Below are positions 1-8,220 of a DNA stretch of 64,000 nt, one piece after another. Origin of the DNA: Gemmatimonadota bacterium (GTDB lineage: Bacteria; JAAXHH01); NCBI GenBank assembly GCA_009838645.1, contig VXRC01000008.1:1-64000 (forward strand), in the 5' to 3' direction. The notes beneath the pieces are model-generated. The model did not search any database, was not told the DNA's origin, and saw only the letters and a list, made by a program, of their open reading frames with translations. Numbering within the stretch: position 1 is the first letter of the stretch; every line of letters begins with the position of its first letter. The translations under genes and the position numbers were made by a program.

Positions 1-68
1 TTTGGTCGTGTGTAGCGTTTGTGTGGTCAGCCGCGCCTGGCTGTGCGGGTGACGGGGTCGATGGTTGA

Positions 69-263
69 GGCGACCATGGGAGGTGGGGCGAAGGCGGCGA
101 GGGTGGAGGAGAACATGGGAGGGGCGGCGAAGGTGAGCACGGATCGGTAGGAGAAGGGAACGAAGAACACGGCGGAAGCGGTGAAGGCGGCGAGGGCGCT
201 GGCGAGCACGGAGAGAATGGTGAGGGCAGTGAGGGCGGAGGAGAACACGATTCGGGAGGATAA
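69..263 (+). pseudogene. Gly/Glu/His-rich reading-frame remnant
   Basis: One frame stays open for about 65 codons and reads as imperfect repeats of Gly, Glu and His (units such as GEGGEGGGEHG and GEGAGEHGENG), ending in TAA at 261-263. It has no ATG or GTG start, and an in-frame TGA lies just upstream at 66-68. It therefore looks like the 3' end of a longer low-complexity gene that was cut or frameshifted. The next gene starts 26 bases downstream with its own ribosome binding site. The opposite strand also has an open frame (27-299, hydrophobic Ala/Phe/Ser/Thr-rich), which is expected when such a repeat is read backwards. Bases 1-68 hold nothing I recognise. Function unknown. Confidence 0.35.
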
Positions 264-289
264 CGGAAGTATATGGAGGTAAAACCCTA

Positions 290-1387
290 ATGCGACCAAC
301 GCCAGCGGACCCGGGCATAAATCAAGTTCCGCTCCTCACCAGTAGCCAAATCGCCCAATTCAAGCGTGACGGATTCCTCGTGCTGCCCGGCGTGCTCGAT
401 CCTGAACTTTGCCGCCAGGCCAGGGAAGCGCTGTGGGATGCGGTGGAGACGCACCATCCTGCCATGAAGCGTGCCGATCCCTCAACCTGGGCGCCTTTCA
501 ACGACGAAGTAAGCGGCCAACTGAAGGCGAAGCGGCCCGAAATCGGCGGTGACCCCTATTTCTTCACCGAAGGCCACCGCTTCTATATCCGCAACGGCGC
601 AGAGCCCTTCATGCTCGACCTGGCCCCCCGGGCCCTTTGGCAGGTCGCCGAGCAATTGCTTGGCCAGGGCACGGTGGTATGGCCGGCCGGAGCGGATGAC
701 TCGGGCATGACGACGGGGCCGTGCTTCATGTCCGACGACGTGGTGGGCGGGCTGGCCAGCCACGGGGTCGAAGCGACCGGGCGATGGTCCGAGAAGGGAT
801 CCTTCACCACGGAAAAAGCGCTGCGTCTGCCCAGGACGGGTCCGGTGTGGTCCACCGGGCAAGGGACACGCGGCCTGTACTGCACCCTGCCGGGCAGTCC
901 GTCTCCCGGTCCGGACTACCGCGGCGCCCATACCGACGGCGCATGCTACGGCCGCGTCCGGTTTCAGGTTACCGCCTATGTCGACGACCTGCCGCCCGGC
1001 TCCGGCGGCTTCACGGTTTGGCCGGGAAGCCACAGCCGGATCTGGCGCGCGCAGTGGCAGGCCTTTCTCGAAGGCGCAAAGCATATGGACGAACACCTGG
1101 CGGGACGCAAGCCCGGCTACAACGATCCGGTAATTCAGCGCATCAAGCGCGATACCCAACCCGTCGATTGCCACGGCCCCGCAGGCACGGCGGTCCTGTG
1201 GCACACCAAAATCCTGCACATCGCCGGACAGAATACGTCGGCCGACGTCATCCGCCAGGCGACCATCTACGGCTTCCTAAAAACGCCGGAATCCCTGCCG
1301 GACTCGCTCATGACGGACCAAACCAACATGGATATCTGGAGGGATTGGTCTGATGAGGTGCGGGACGTTGATGAGGCGATTGCGTAG
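290..1387 (+). CDS. Phytanoyl-CoA dioxygenase (PhyH) family protein
   Basis: A 365-residue Fe(II)/2-oxoglutarate-dependent oxygenase of the PhyH family, which hydroxylates small organic substrates; the substrate here is unknown. The iron-binding facial triad is visible: H214-T-D216 in the stretch AHTDGACYG, and the distal histidine near residue 310 (KILHIAGQN). An arginine about 12 residues later probably binds 2-oxoglutarate. GSGGFTVWPGSHS (about 237-249) is typical of the double-stranded beta-helix core. The ATG at 290 is preceded by GGAGGT at 9 bases. There is no signal peptide, so it is cytoplasmic. It stands alone, but two further PhyH proteins occur at 5.9 and 8.2 kb. Confidence 0.9.
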   Translation: MRPTPADPGINQVPLLTSSQIAQFKRDGFLVLPGVLDPELCRQAREALWDAVETHHPAMKRADPSTWAPFNDEVSGQLKAKRPEIGGDPYFFTEGHRFYIRNGAEPFMLDLAPRALWQVAEQLLGQGTVVWPAGADDSGMTTGPCFMSDDVVGGLASHGVEATGRWSEKGSFTTEKALRLPRTGPVWSTGQGTRGLYCTLPGSPSPGPDYRGAHTDGACYGRVRFQVTAYVDDLPPGSGGFTVWPGSHSRIWRAQWQAFLEGAKHMDEHLAGRKPGYNDPVIQRIKRDTQPVDCHGPAGTAVLWHTKILHIAGQNTSADVIRQATIYGFLKTPESLPDSLMTDQTNMDIWRDWSDEVRDVDEAIA

Positions 1388-1470
1388 GGACCTGAATCGA
1401 GTAAACCAGGTACAGAATCTCCAATGAATTGAGATAAGTGTGATTTAATGTGCGGAGGATAACACACACA

Positions 1471-1671
1471 GTGTCAACATACGTTTCAATTGACCCCGAA
1501 CTACTTGACAAAGCGCTCCAGGTCGGTGGGGAGAAAACCAAAAAGGAGACCGTCAACAAAGCCTTGAGGGAGTTCATCGCGCGACGGGAACAGGAACGGC
1601 TACTCGATATGTTCGGCAATTTCGACTGGGATGAAGTGTACAACTACAAGCGCGAGCGGATGCGACGTTGA
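1471..1671 (+). CDS. Orphan VapB-type antitoxin
   Basis: A 66-residue protein beginning STYVSIDPELLDKALQVGG and continuing EKTKKETVNKALREFIARR. This is the ribbon-helix-helix pattern of VapB family antitoxins, which bind DNA with the N-terminus and neutralise a PIN-domain VapC RNase with the C-terminus (acidic/aromatic tail LLDMFGNFDWDEVYNYKRE). I chose the GTG at 1471 because it gives the usual VapB N-terminus; GGAGG lies about 12 bases upstream. A GTG at 1450 would add seven residues. No full toxin gene follows. Only a short frame overlapping the stop codon remains before the convergent ATPase gene, so this is probably an orphan left by truncation. Confidence 0.75.
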   Translation: MSTYVSIDPELLDKALQVGGEKTKKETVNKALREFIARREQERLLDMFGNFDWDEVYNYKRERMRR

Positions 1672-1703
1672 CTAAGTTCGCGGTCTATTGCTGTGTCATT
1701 TGA
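1668..1703 (+). pseudogene. Possible truncated vapC start
   Basis: A TTG that overlaps the antitoxin stop opens a frame reading LTKFAVYCCVI before TGA at 1701-1703. VapC toxins usually start by a 1-4 base overlap with vapB and begin with a short hydrophobic strand, so this could be the stump of the lost toxin. The stretch is very short and the reading is weak. Confidence 0.2.
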
Positions 1704-1716
1704 AAAAGTACCATGA

Positions 1717-4362
1717 TTACTTCTTTACTGACTCTTCGTCTATCTCACGCAATATATCCCTTGCCACCTCCATTACCTCAACCGGCGCACGCACTTTTTC
1801 ACCTAAGCGTATCCTAAGAGCTGCAATTAATGGTGTTAGAGTTTTTGCTTTCTGTTCGTCACTCACCAAAACATCCAGGATGGTTCTTTCAGACGTCCCG
1901 ACTGCAACCATACTAACTACACCAGATTGCATCATGACCATCGAGTCGTCGTTTTCCGGATCGAATTCATTGTAAATTGACTTGAACAAGGTAGAAGAAG
2001 CATCCACATCTGACTTGTGATAAAGCGACTTAATTCTTATCCAGGAAGTAATAGTTTTTTCTGTTGTGTTTTTGCTTTCCTCGTCCTTAAGTCGTCTATC
2101 TGCATCGTCACACGTAAGTAATGCTTCATCATACTTTTTTAAGTCGATTAGGTAATACGCCATGGCTACTAAGGCTCTAACGACATGTGTTTGGACGACC
2201 TTCCTTTCAACTTTGCCGAAACGTTTTACTATGGATTTGAATGTTGTTACTGCCTCCGTATACTGACCTTGTTCGCCACGTACAAGTCCCTTGTTCAATA
2301 GTGCTCTTGCAACGGACGACTGGAGTTCGGTCGACGTGCTATCGCTGAAACGCTCGATGACGGAATCTAACGTGTCAACAGCTGCTTCGAAGTCGCCACT
2401 CTTGTTTTGTGAAACACCTTTGTTGTTCATCGCTTCGGCGACAACCGTCATAATCCCATCTTCCGAATCTTTTCCATATCGATTGACTACCTCATCGTAA
2501 GAAGTAATCTCTTCCTCGTTTCTACCAAGTTCCCTTTTAAGCATACCGCCATTTAGTAAAGCTTCGGCGACTACCTTCCGAATATGAGGGTCCGCGATAT
2601 TTACGTAGCGACTGACGACTGCCTCTGTCGTTGCTAACGCAGCGTTCTGGTCGCCGAGATTGCCTTCCGATCTGCTCTTGTTGAGCATCGTTGTAGCAAC
2701 GCATACACGCACTCTAGGTTCGGTGCTATCGCCAAACTGTTTTATTGTTTCGTCATATGATGCGATTGCAGCCTCGTATTCTCCTTTTCGGTCATAAATG
2801 TGACCGATGGCTATTGATGCTAAGGCGACGAGGATTTCGACGTCTGGAATCTTTATGCTTCCAAATTCTTCAACAATAGAAGCGTAAATGGGTATTGCAT
2901 CATCAAATTTACCCAGATGATACAACAGGTTTCCTTCAGCCCACTTGGGGCTGACACGAAATAAAAGTTGCTGTCGCTGTGAAAGACCGGACAGTGAAGA
3001 ATCTTGAGATGCCAAATTAGAAGGACCAGGTTCTGCAACAGTAGAAATCGCTTTATTGTAAAGATAGTCAAGGTGAGGGATTTCTGTTCTTGCCTTATCC
3101 AACCCCTCTCTAATAACCGGAAATTCTATGGCTTCTGTTCTAAATCCTTCGGCCAGTGTCGCAAGTTCTTGTTTGGTGTAAAACACCGCCATAAACCTTA
3201 TCAGGTATTGCACGATGGCTGCTTCACCTTGTTCACGTCTGATTTTGTAGTAAATGCTGTATAGTCTCTCCGCGGCGGAGTACAAGCGCTTCCTACCTGT
3301 TCCATGACCCATTACCATTTCACGGTCGATCAGTCTGCCAAGAAGGCTGGAAACACTGCGAACATCCATACGTGCTCGTGCCGCGATCTCGCTGGTACTT
3401 GAAGGCTGCCATAGATCAATCGTGGCCAGATAGACGCGTCGCTCCGTTTGTGCCAGTGCTTCGAGATGACTGCGGAAATACTCGGTATGATCGTCTACGA
3501 GCCCCACCAGTTCTTCCATCAATTTACGCAACGAGCGATGTCCGGCGAACTCCGCGACGATGACAAGCAGGCGTGGGCTTCCTCCAGTAAGAATCTGTAG
3601 CGGGCGAATGCGGCGTTCAGACACACCATCGCCGCTGATTACCTGCCACAGCCTTTGGCAAGCTTCGGTATCCAACGGATTCAGGTCAAGTATCCGGAAC
3701 AGTTCGAAGAAGGGTTCCCGTACGTCATCCAACCGCTCAAAACGCTTGGTGGCAGTACAAAGCAGGATGATCTGAGGTTCAGTCTGCAACGTCTCTCGCA
3801 ACTGCCAGCCGAAGTTGTCGTCCACGGCATCACACAATGTCTGCATGTTCTCGATCATGAGAACGAGTTTTCGGCCCAAACGATCCGACGCATCTAGAAC
3901 CGTGACTTTAGCCCGTTCCGCCAGGAATTCGCCCCGCCATTGACCGGCCAGATCGGCATGGGTGGCCAGTAACTCCCGGGAGAGGTCCTGATCAGTACGC
4001 GCGATCTCTTTTGAAAGATAGAAGAGCGTTTCAAGCCAGAAGTCGGCGATGTCGAATACCTCGTGACTTTCTTCCATGAATCGCACTGGCAGCATGCTCC
4101 GGGACAGTTCATTGTCAGCACGCAGCTCCGCGGCGACACGGGCTAACAGCATGGTCTTGCCTCTGCCTCGGGGTGCAATAAGAAGAACGTGCTGACAAGC
4201 AGGCGTTTCGATATTCCCGCGCAGCACATCAGTCACGATCCCCAGTTCAGGTTGTCGTACCACGAACTGTCTGATTACCTCTTCATCGGACTGAAATGTC
4301 CCTGGATTAAACTTTCGTATCGTACGGGCCTGGGCCGGACTCTTGGCTGTTTCTTCACTCAT
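1717..4362 (-). CDS. ATPase with winged helix and extended TPR array
   Basis: An 881-residue protein. The N-terminal P-loop NTPase has Walker A APRGRGKT (about residues 63-70) and a Walker B-like strand KLVLMIEN (about 165-172) with Glu in place of the usual Asp. A winged-helix segment follows at about 300-380. From about 480 to 720 there are roughly five TPR-like units of about 40 residues (recurring pattern YDE.I..FGDS..P.....VA.ALLNKG). This NTPase-winged helix-TPR order is seen in STAND-like signalling ATPases, many linked to conflict systems. The ATG at 4362 has GAGG 8 bases upstream; a GTG at 4371 is the alternative. It is the second gene of a pair, 27 bases after the 410-residue ATPase. 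Base composition is clearly more AT-rich than flanking genes. Confidence 0.8.
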   Translation of the reverse strand: MSEETAKSPAQARTIRKFNPGTFQSDEEVIRQFVVRQPELGIVTDVLRGNIETPACQHVLLIAPRGRGKTMLLARVAAELRADNELSRSMLPVRFMEESHEVFDIADFWLETLFYLSKEIARTDQDLSRELLATHADLAGQWRGEFLAERAKVTVLDASDRLGRKLVLMIENMQTLCDAVDDNFGWQLRETLQTEPQIILLCTATKRFERLDDVREPFFELFRILDLNPLDTEACQRLWQVISGDGVSERRIRPLQILTGGSPRLLVIVAEFAGHRSLRKLMEELVGLVDDHTEYFRSHLEALAQTERRVYLATIDLWQPSSTSEIAARARMDVRSVSSLLGRLIDREMVMGHGTGRKRLYSAAERLYSIYYKIRREQGEAAIVQYLIRFMAVFYTKQELATLAEGFRTEAIEFPVIREGLDKARTEIPHLDYLYNKAISTVAEPGPSNLASQDSSLSGLSQRQQLLFRVSPKWAEGNLLYHLGKFDDAIPIYASIVEEFGSIKIPDVEILVALASIAIGHIYDRKGEYEAAIASYDETIKQFGDSTEPRVRVCVATTMLNKSRSEGNLGDQNAALATTEAVVSRYVNIADPHIRKVVAEALLNGGMLKRELGRNEEEITSYDEVVNRYGKDSEDGIMTVVAEAMNNKGVSQNKSGDFEAAVDTLDSVIERFSDSTSTELQSSVARALLNKGLVRGEQGQYTEAVTTFKSIVKRFGKVERKVVQTHVVRALVAMAYYLIDLKKYDEALLTCDDADRRLKDEESKNTTEKTITSWIRIKSLYHKSDVDASSTLFKSIYNEFDPENDDSMVMMQSGVVSMVAVGTSERTILDVLVSDEQKAKTLTPLIAALRIRLGEKVRAPVEVMEVARDILREIDEESVKK

Positions 4363-4389
4363 CGCGGTCACCTCATTCCTAGTGTTCCC

Positions 4390-5622
4390 TCACCCATCGC
4401 GGACCTGGCCACGTAGCTCGATAGGAACGTGATGATGACCAAACCGCGCGGCCCACCAGTCCTTCAGCAGGCACGATGGAAATTGGTAGCCTGCTTCGCG
4501 TGACTCCAGGTAACCGTCATGTTCGAGTATGTCGAGGACCTCCGAGATGCGATCAGGTGCGTCATCTACTAGCGGTAAGTATAGGTTGCCGAGTATTCGT
4601 TGTACTTCGGGAGTCAGGACTTCCTTCGTGGATGTTTCTGCCAGTACTTCCATAGCAATGGTGTGGTCCTGATCATCGCCCAAAGCATCCTTCAGGCGCG
4701 TTTCATAGTGAATAAGATCGTTTTGTCCGGCTGGTCCTAGAAGTACGTTTTTATATACGACTTCCACATCCAAAACAGACACCTGGTTTTTGCCCTGTAA
4801 GAGTGCGTGATCGGTCAGCCTGGCGAAAAACGACTGGACTTGATGCGGAATCCCTATTCCGAGTCGCTCATAAACAGCTTCTGCAACATCCGAATCGATC
4901 TTAAGTGTCGAATTGTCGGCGAGTCGAAACAGACACTCGATGGTGGCTTCACGGCTCCATGGGCCTAATCTAAATGGGTCGAGATAGTTAATGCGATCAG
5001 GTATGCCGAGTCGACGTACGAGTGGAGTCAGTCCAATACTACCGGATACCATGAGTACTAGCGATCCTCCACTAAAGTGTTGCAGCACTCCTCGCAGCCA
5101 ACTCAGAAACTCGTCGACTTTCTGCCGGCCTCCCTCTGCATGGAGCATTCGTTTGAGAAAAATCGGCATTTCATCGACGACAAGGAATACCGGGTTTGCA
5201 TGAGCAGCACAGTATCGAAGTAAACCGCCGCCATGTTCCTTCCAGTTCTTTTCGCTCAAACCGGCCCGTACTCTCAGCCGGAAATCAAAAGCACCGATTT
5301 CGTCAAAACTCTCGGTGAACCATCGCTGCATCGTTCGTGCAAATCGTGATGAGATCGAACGAATCGGGTGTACCGCTTCCGCAATATCCGAGATCACATC
5401 TTCCGGGCCAGTCGCACCTTCGACGTCAGCAAACAGAAACACCCATCCGTCTGCCTCAAGTCGACGCCCCAGTTCCCGTGCGATACTGGTCTTGCCCATA
5501 CGACGCTGACCTGTCAGCAACACGTGGTTTCCATTCCGCACTCGCTGATCGAGTATGCGTAGTTCGTTTTCTCGATCAAAAAAGTCTTCACCACTCACCC
5601 ATGGACCGGTAACAGATTTCAT
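4390..5622 (-). CDS. Archaeal-ATPase-like AAA protein
   Basis: A 410-residue P-loop ATPase. Walker A is GQRRMGKTS (38-46), Walker B is VFLVVDEMP with D150-E151, a sensor-like strand LVLMVSGS follows, and the C-terminus (about 310-395) looks like a winged helix. The opening FFDRENELRILDQRV is characteristic of the archaeal ATPase/MNS group, often found in mobile or defence loci. It is the first gene of a two-gene operon with the TPR ATPase downstream. AGGAG lies 5 bases before the ATG at 5622, behind a promoter with two tandem palindromes. The partner ATPase probably works with it as sensor or effector, but no nuclease, protease or membrane effector domain is recognisable in either protein. 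Confidence 0.82.
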   Translation of the reverse strand: MKSVTGPWVSGEDFFDRENELRILDQRVRNGNHVLLTGQRRMGKTSIARELGRRLEADGWVFLFADVEGATGPEDVISDIAEAVHPIRSISSRFARTMQRWFTESFDEIGAFDFRLRVRAGLSEKNWKEHGGGLLRYCAAHANPVFLVVDEMPIFLKRMLHAEGGRQKVDEFLSWLRGVLQHFSGGSLVLMVSGSIGLTPLVRRLGIPDRINYLDPFRLGPWSREATIECLFRLADNSTLKIDSDVAEAVYERLGIGIPHQVQSFFARLTDHALLQGKNQVSVLDVEVVYKNVLLGPAGQNDLIHYETRLKDALGDDQDHTIAMEVLAETSTKEVLTPEVQRILGNLYLPLVDDAPDRISEVLDILEHDGYLESREAGYQFPSCLLKDWWAARFGHHHVPIELRGQVRDG

Positions 5623-5678
5623 TTTAACTCCTGTTTTTTGTGATTTAGCCGACTGGGATTCGTGTAGTTTCTCCGATC

Positions 5679-5707
5679 AAGATATTAGTCAACAATTTTG
5701 TTGTCAA
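5679..5707 (-). promoter_or_regulatory. Sigma70-type promoter of the ATPase pair
   Basis: On the minus strand TTGACA (5702-5707) is followed after 17 bases by TATCTT (5679-5684), about 57 bases upstream of the 410-residue ATPase start. The -35 box and spacer are covered by the tandem palindromes. Confidence 0.6.
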
Positions 5708-5718
5708 CAGATTTGTTG
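5690..5718. promoter_or_regulatory. Tandem operator-like palindromes
   Basis: Two 14-base inverted repeats, CAACAATTTTGTTG (5690-5703) and CAACAGATTTGTTG (5705-5718), share arms CAACA/TGTTG and are one base apart, so their centres lie 15 bases apart. They cover the -35 box and spacer of the ATPase promoter, which suggests repression by a dimeric regulator. No regulator gene is adjacent. Confidence 0.55.
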
Positions 5719-5923
5719 AAATTATTGCAGATTGACTGAGTTTATGCTTACAGATTTTGCGTGGAGGTGATTCCATGATATAGACCACCGGAGAGTTTGA
5801 CCTTGACATCCGACAGAGAATCGGGCATTGCTAAACATCATCGTGCACCCCAATTCGCATCGTATATTGTATAGTCGATCAAGCCAAAGTGTTTGTCGCA
5901 CGGACTGAACGATCGGAGGCACA

Positions 5924-6850
5924 ATGTCTACCGAGCAAGCCACGGATACCGACACAGACAAAGGGGACGCGTCGGCAATGGCCGTCGAGAATTCCACCAC
6001 TTCCAGCCCCACCCCCGCCCCCATGACCGATGAGCTGAAGTTCTTCTTCGACCTGAAGGGCTGGATCCTCGTGCCCTCCGTACTGACGGAGACCGAGGTC
6101 GAGGAAATGAAGGCCGAGGTGTATGCCGCAGTTGAGCCGGACAACAAGGGCAAGAACAGCGGTTTTAAAAGGGGTTACCACGGCAAGTTGGCCGATCTGC
6201 TCGATCACCCGGCCGTGGTGGGCATTCTCAATGAGATCCTGACCGAGCCGCCCTTCGTGGGGGACGACCACTACGGTTTCCGCTGTGAAAACTCCTTCCT
6301 CATGGTGAGGGAACCCGGCTGGGAATCGACCGTCAAGGGCACCGGGTTGCCCCATGTCGTGCGTCCTCCCCAGCAGGCCAACGCCATGCGCTACCAGGTG
6401 CAGGGCGGCAAGATCTTCGCGGGACTCACCCGGGTGGTCTGGGAACTGGAGGAGGTCAAGGCAGGATACGGCGGCACTTCCTTTCTGAGCGGATCGCACA
6501 AGGCCCATTTCAATTATGGTGGCCCGGACCGGTACCGACCCAACATCAGCGATTCACCATGGGAGGAAAGTCTCTATGCCGCCATGGAGGATTACAGTTG
6601 TCCGCCGGGGTCGATGCTGGTCTTCACCGAGAGCCTCATCCACGCGGCGAACGACTGGACCAATCCGGACAACCGGCGCTGCGCGGTGTTCAACTGCTAC
6701 AACTCGATCTGGGCGCAGTGGCACCGGCTCAACCTCGACCACGAGATCATCGACAAGATGCCTCCAAAGCGGCAGTCCCTCTTTCGCGGTACGTGGCAAC
6801 TGGGGGGCGATGGGAACCGAACCTACTCGCTGGACAACCGGTCGGTGTAA
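5924..6850 (+). CDS. PhyH family protein with altered iron motif
   Basis: A 308-residue PhyH-family protein. The N-terminal 35 residues are Thr/Ser/Pro-rich and probably disordered. The fold is recognisable from FFDLKGWILVPSVLT (41-55), GYGGTSFLSGSHK (181-193) and CPPGSMLVFTESLIHAAND (226-244). The distal histidine is H240. At the position of the usual H-x-D the sequence reads GLPH144-V-V, so the iron-binding carboxylate appears to be missing. GGAGG sits 4 bases before the ATG. It is the first gene of a PhyH/enolase-superfamily/PhyH cluster on the same strand and likely acts on the same substrate class. Substrate unknown. Confidence 0.85.
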   Translation: MSTEQATDTDTDKGDASAMAVENSTTSSPTPAPMTDELKFFFDLKGWILVPSVLTETEVEEMKAEVYAAVEPDNKGKNSGFKRGYHGKLADLLDHPAVVGILNEILTEPPFVGDDHYGFRCENSFLMVREPGWESTVKGTGLPHVVRPPQQANAMRYQVQGGKIFAGLTRVVWELEEVKAGYGGTSFLSGSHKAHFNYGGPDRYRPNISDSPWEESLYAAMEDYSCPPGSMLVFTESLIHAANDWTNPDNRRCAVFNCYNSIWAQWHRLNLDHEIIDKMPPKRQSLFRGTWQLGGDGNRTYSLDNRSV

Positions 6851-6923
6851 ACAGGCTCGACGAAACGTGTCGACCAGTGGCGCGTCCCACCGGGTTGATG
6901 GCCGGTGCAATCAGGAGTCGTAG

Positions 6924-8210
6924 ATGACCGAAATCCCCGGAGGCCTGGACGCCGTCCCGCCACACCCCGCTGCCGTCCCGCGTAGTTCCGACCTGAAGAT
7001 CACTGCCGTGGAGACCCTCATTCCCGACGATATCATGCCGGGGTTGATCCTGCTGCGGATCCACACCGACGCGGGCGCTGTCGGTCACGGTGAGACCTAC
7101 TACGTCCCCCAGGCGGTGGCCGCCGTCATCCATGACTGGCTGGCCCGCCGGTTGCTGGGCAGCGACCCCCTGTCCATCGAACACCACTGGCGATTCTTCT
7201 ACGAACGGTTCAGCGCGTTTGGCTCGCGGGGCGCCGAGATGCGGGCCCTCAGTGCCGTCGACCTGGCCCTCTGGGACCTTCTGGGACAGGCGAGCGGACT
7301 TCCCGTCTGGCAACTGCTGGGCGGAAAGGCCCGTGAGACTGTCCGGGTCTATAACAGCTGCGGCGGTCCGACGTATGGGCGCCGTCCGCCGGTTGCGCCT
7401 TCCGAGCAGGGCTGGCCTGGCCACGGCGACATCGGTAAACCCGGTCCGCTGGAAGACAACTGGGCCGCCCACCACGCCGCGGGCGACCTGGCGGAGGAAC
7501 TGGTGGCGGAAGGCTACACGGGCATGAAGTTCTGGACCTTCGACCGCGCCTACCGGGCCCACGGCTCAAGCTATCTGCCCATGTCCACGGTCCGGGAATG
7601 CGTCAAGCCCCTGGAGGAGGTGCGCAAGCGCGTGGGCGACCGGATCGAGATCCTTCTGGACGGACACGGATTCTTTCAGCTTCCCGCCGCCCTGCGCATC
7701 GCCGAGGCCGTGCGGGACCTGAACCCGATGTGGCTCGAGGACGTTATGCGCCTGGACAACGTGGACACGCTCAGGGACTTCCGCGAAAAGTCGGGCGTGC
7801 CTCTGGCGGTCAGCGAAATGTACATCAGCAGGGAGGACTACCGCCACGTGCTGGAGAGAAACGCCGCCGACTACCTCATGGTCGATCCCACCTGGGTGGG
7901 CGGCATCAGCGAGACGCGGCGGCTGGCCGAGATGGCCCAGGGCTACAACATCCCGGCGGCCATGCATGACTGTACGGGACCGCTTACGCTGTTCGCCGGT
8001 ATCCACGTCGCCACGGCCGTGCCCAACGTCGTCATCCAGGAGTCCGTCCGGGCTCACATCAGGACCTTCTACGATCTGCTCATCGAGCCCAACATCGTCG
8101 TGGATCACGGCTTTGCGCGACCGCCGGAGGGGCCGGGCCTGGGTACCCGCCTGCGGCCGGACCTCTTCGACCCGGGGCATCCTGGATACCGGATCAGCAA
8201 GGCGTACTAA
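6924..8210 (+). CDS. Mandelate racemase/muconate lactonizing enzyme family protein
   Basis: A 428-residue enolase-superfamily enzyme, probably a sugar-acid dehydratase. The capping domain is at about 20-130. The barrel carries K202 (GMKFW), metal ligands D246 (LLDGHGF), E272 (WLEDV) and E298 (VSEMY), and H348 (MHDCTGP) as the likely second acid/base. These match the mandelate racemase/galactonate dehydratase branch; the exact substrate cannot be read from sequence. An insertion at about 150-180 is rich in Gly and Pro. AGGAG lies 6 bases before the ATG. It sits between two PhyH genes, 73 bases after the first and 10 before the next, consistent with one transcript. Confidence 0.9.
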   Translation: MTEIPGGLDAVPPHPAAVPRSSDLKITAVETLIPDDIMPGLILLRIHTDAGAVGHGETYYVPQAVAAVIHDWLARRLLGSDPLSIEHHWRFFYERFSAFGSRGAEMRALSAVDLALWDLLGQASGLPVWQLLGGKARETVRVYNSCGGPTYGRRPPVAPSEQGWPGHGDIGKPGPLEDNWAAHHAAGDLAEELVAEGYTGMKFWTFDRAYRAHGSSYLPMSTVRECVKPLEEVRKRVGDRIEILLDGHGFFQLPAALRIAEAVRDLNPMWLEDVMRLDNVDTLRDFREKSGVPLAVSEMYISREDYRHVLERNAADYLMVDPTWVGGISETRRLAEMAQGYNIPAAMHDCTGPLTLFAGIHVATAVPNVVIQESVRAHIRTFYDLLIEPNIVVDHGFARPPEGPGLGTRLRPDLFDPGHPGYRISKAY

Positions 8211-8220
8211 TGGCGGAACC

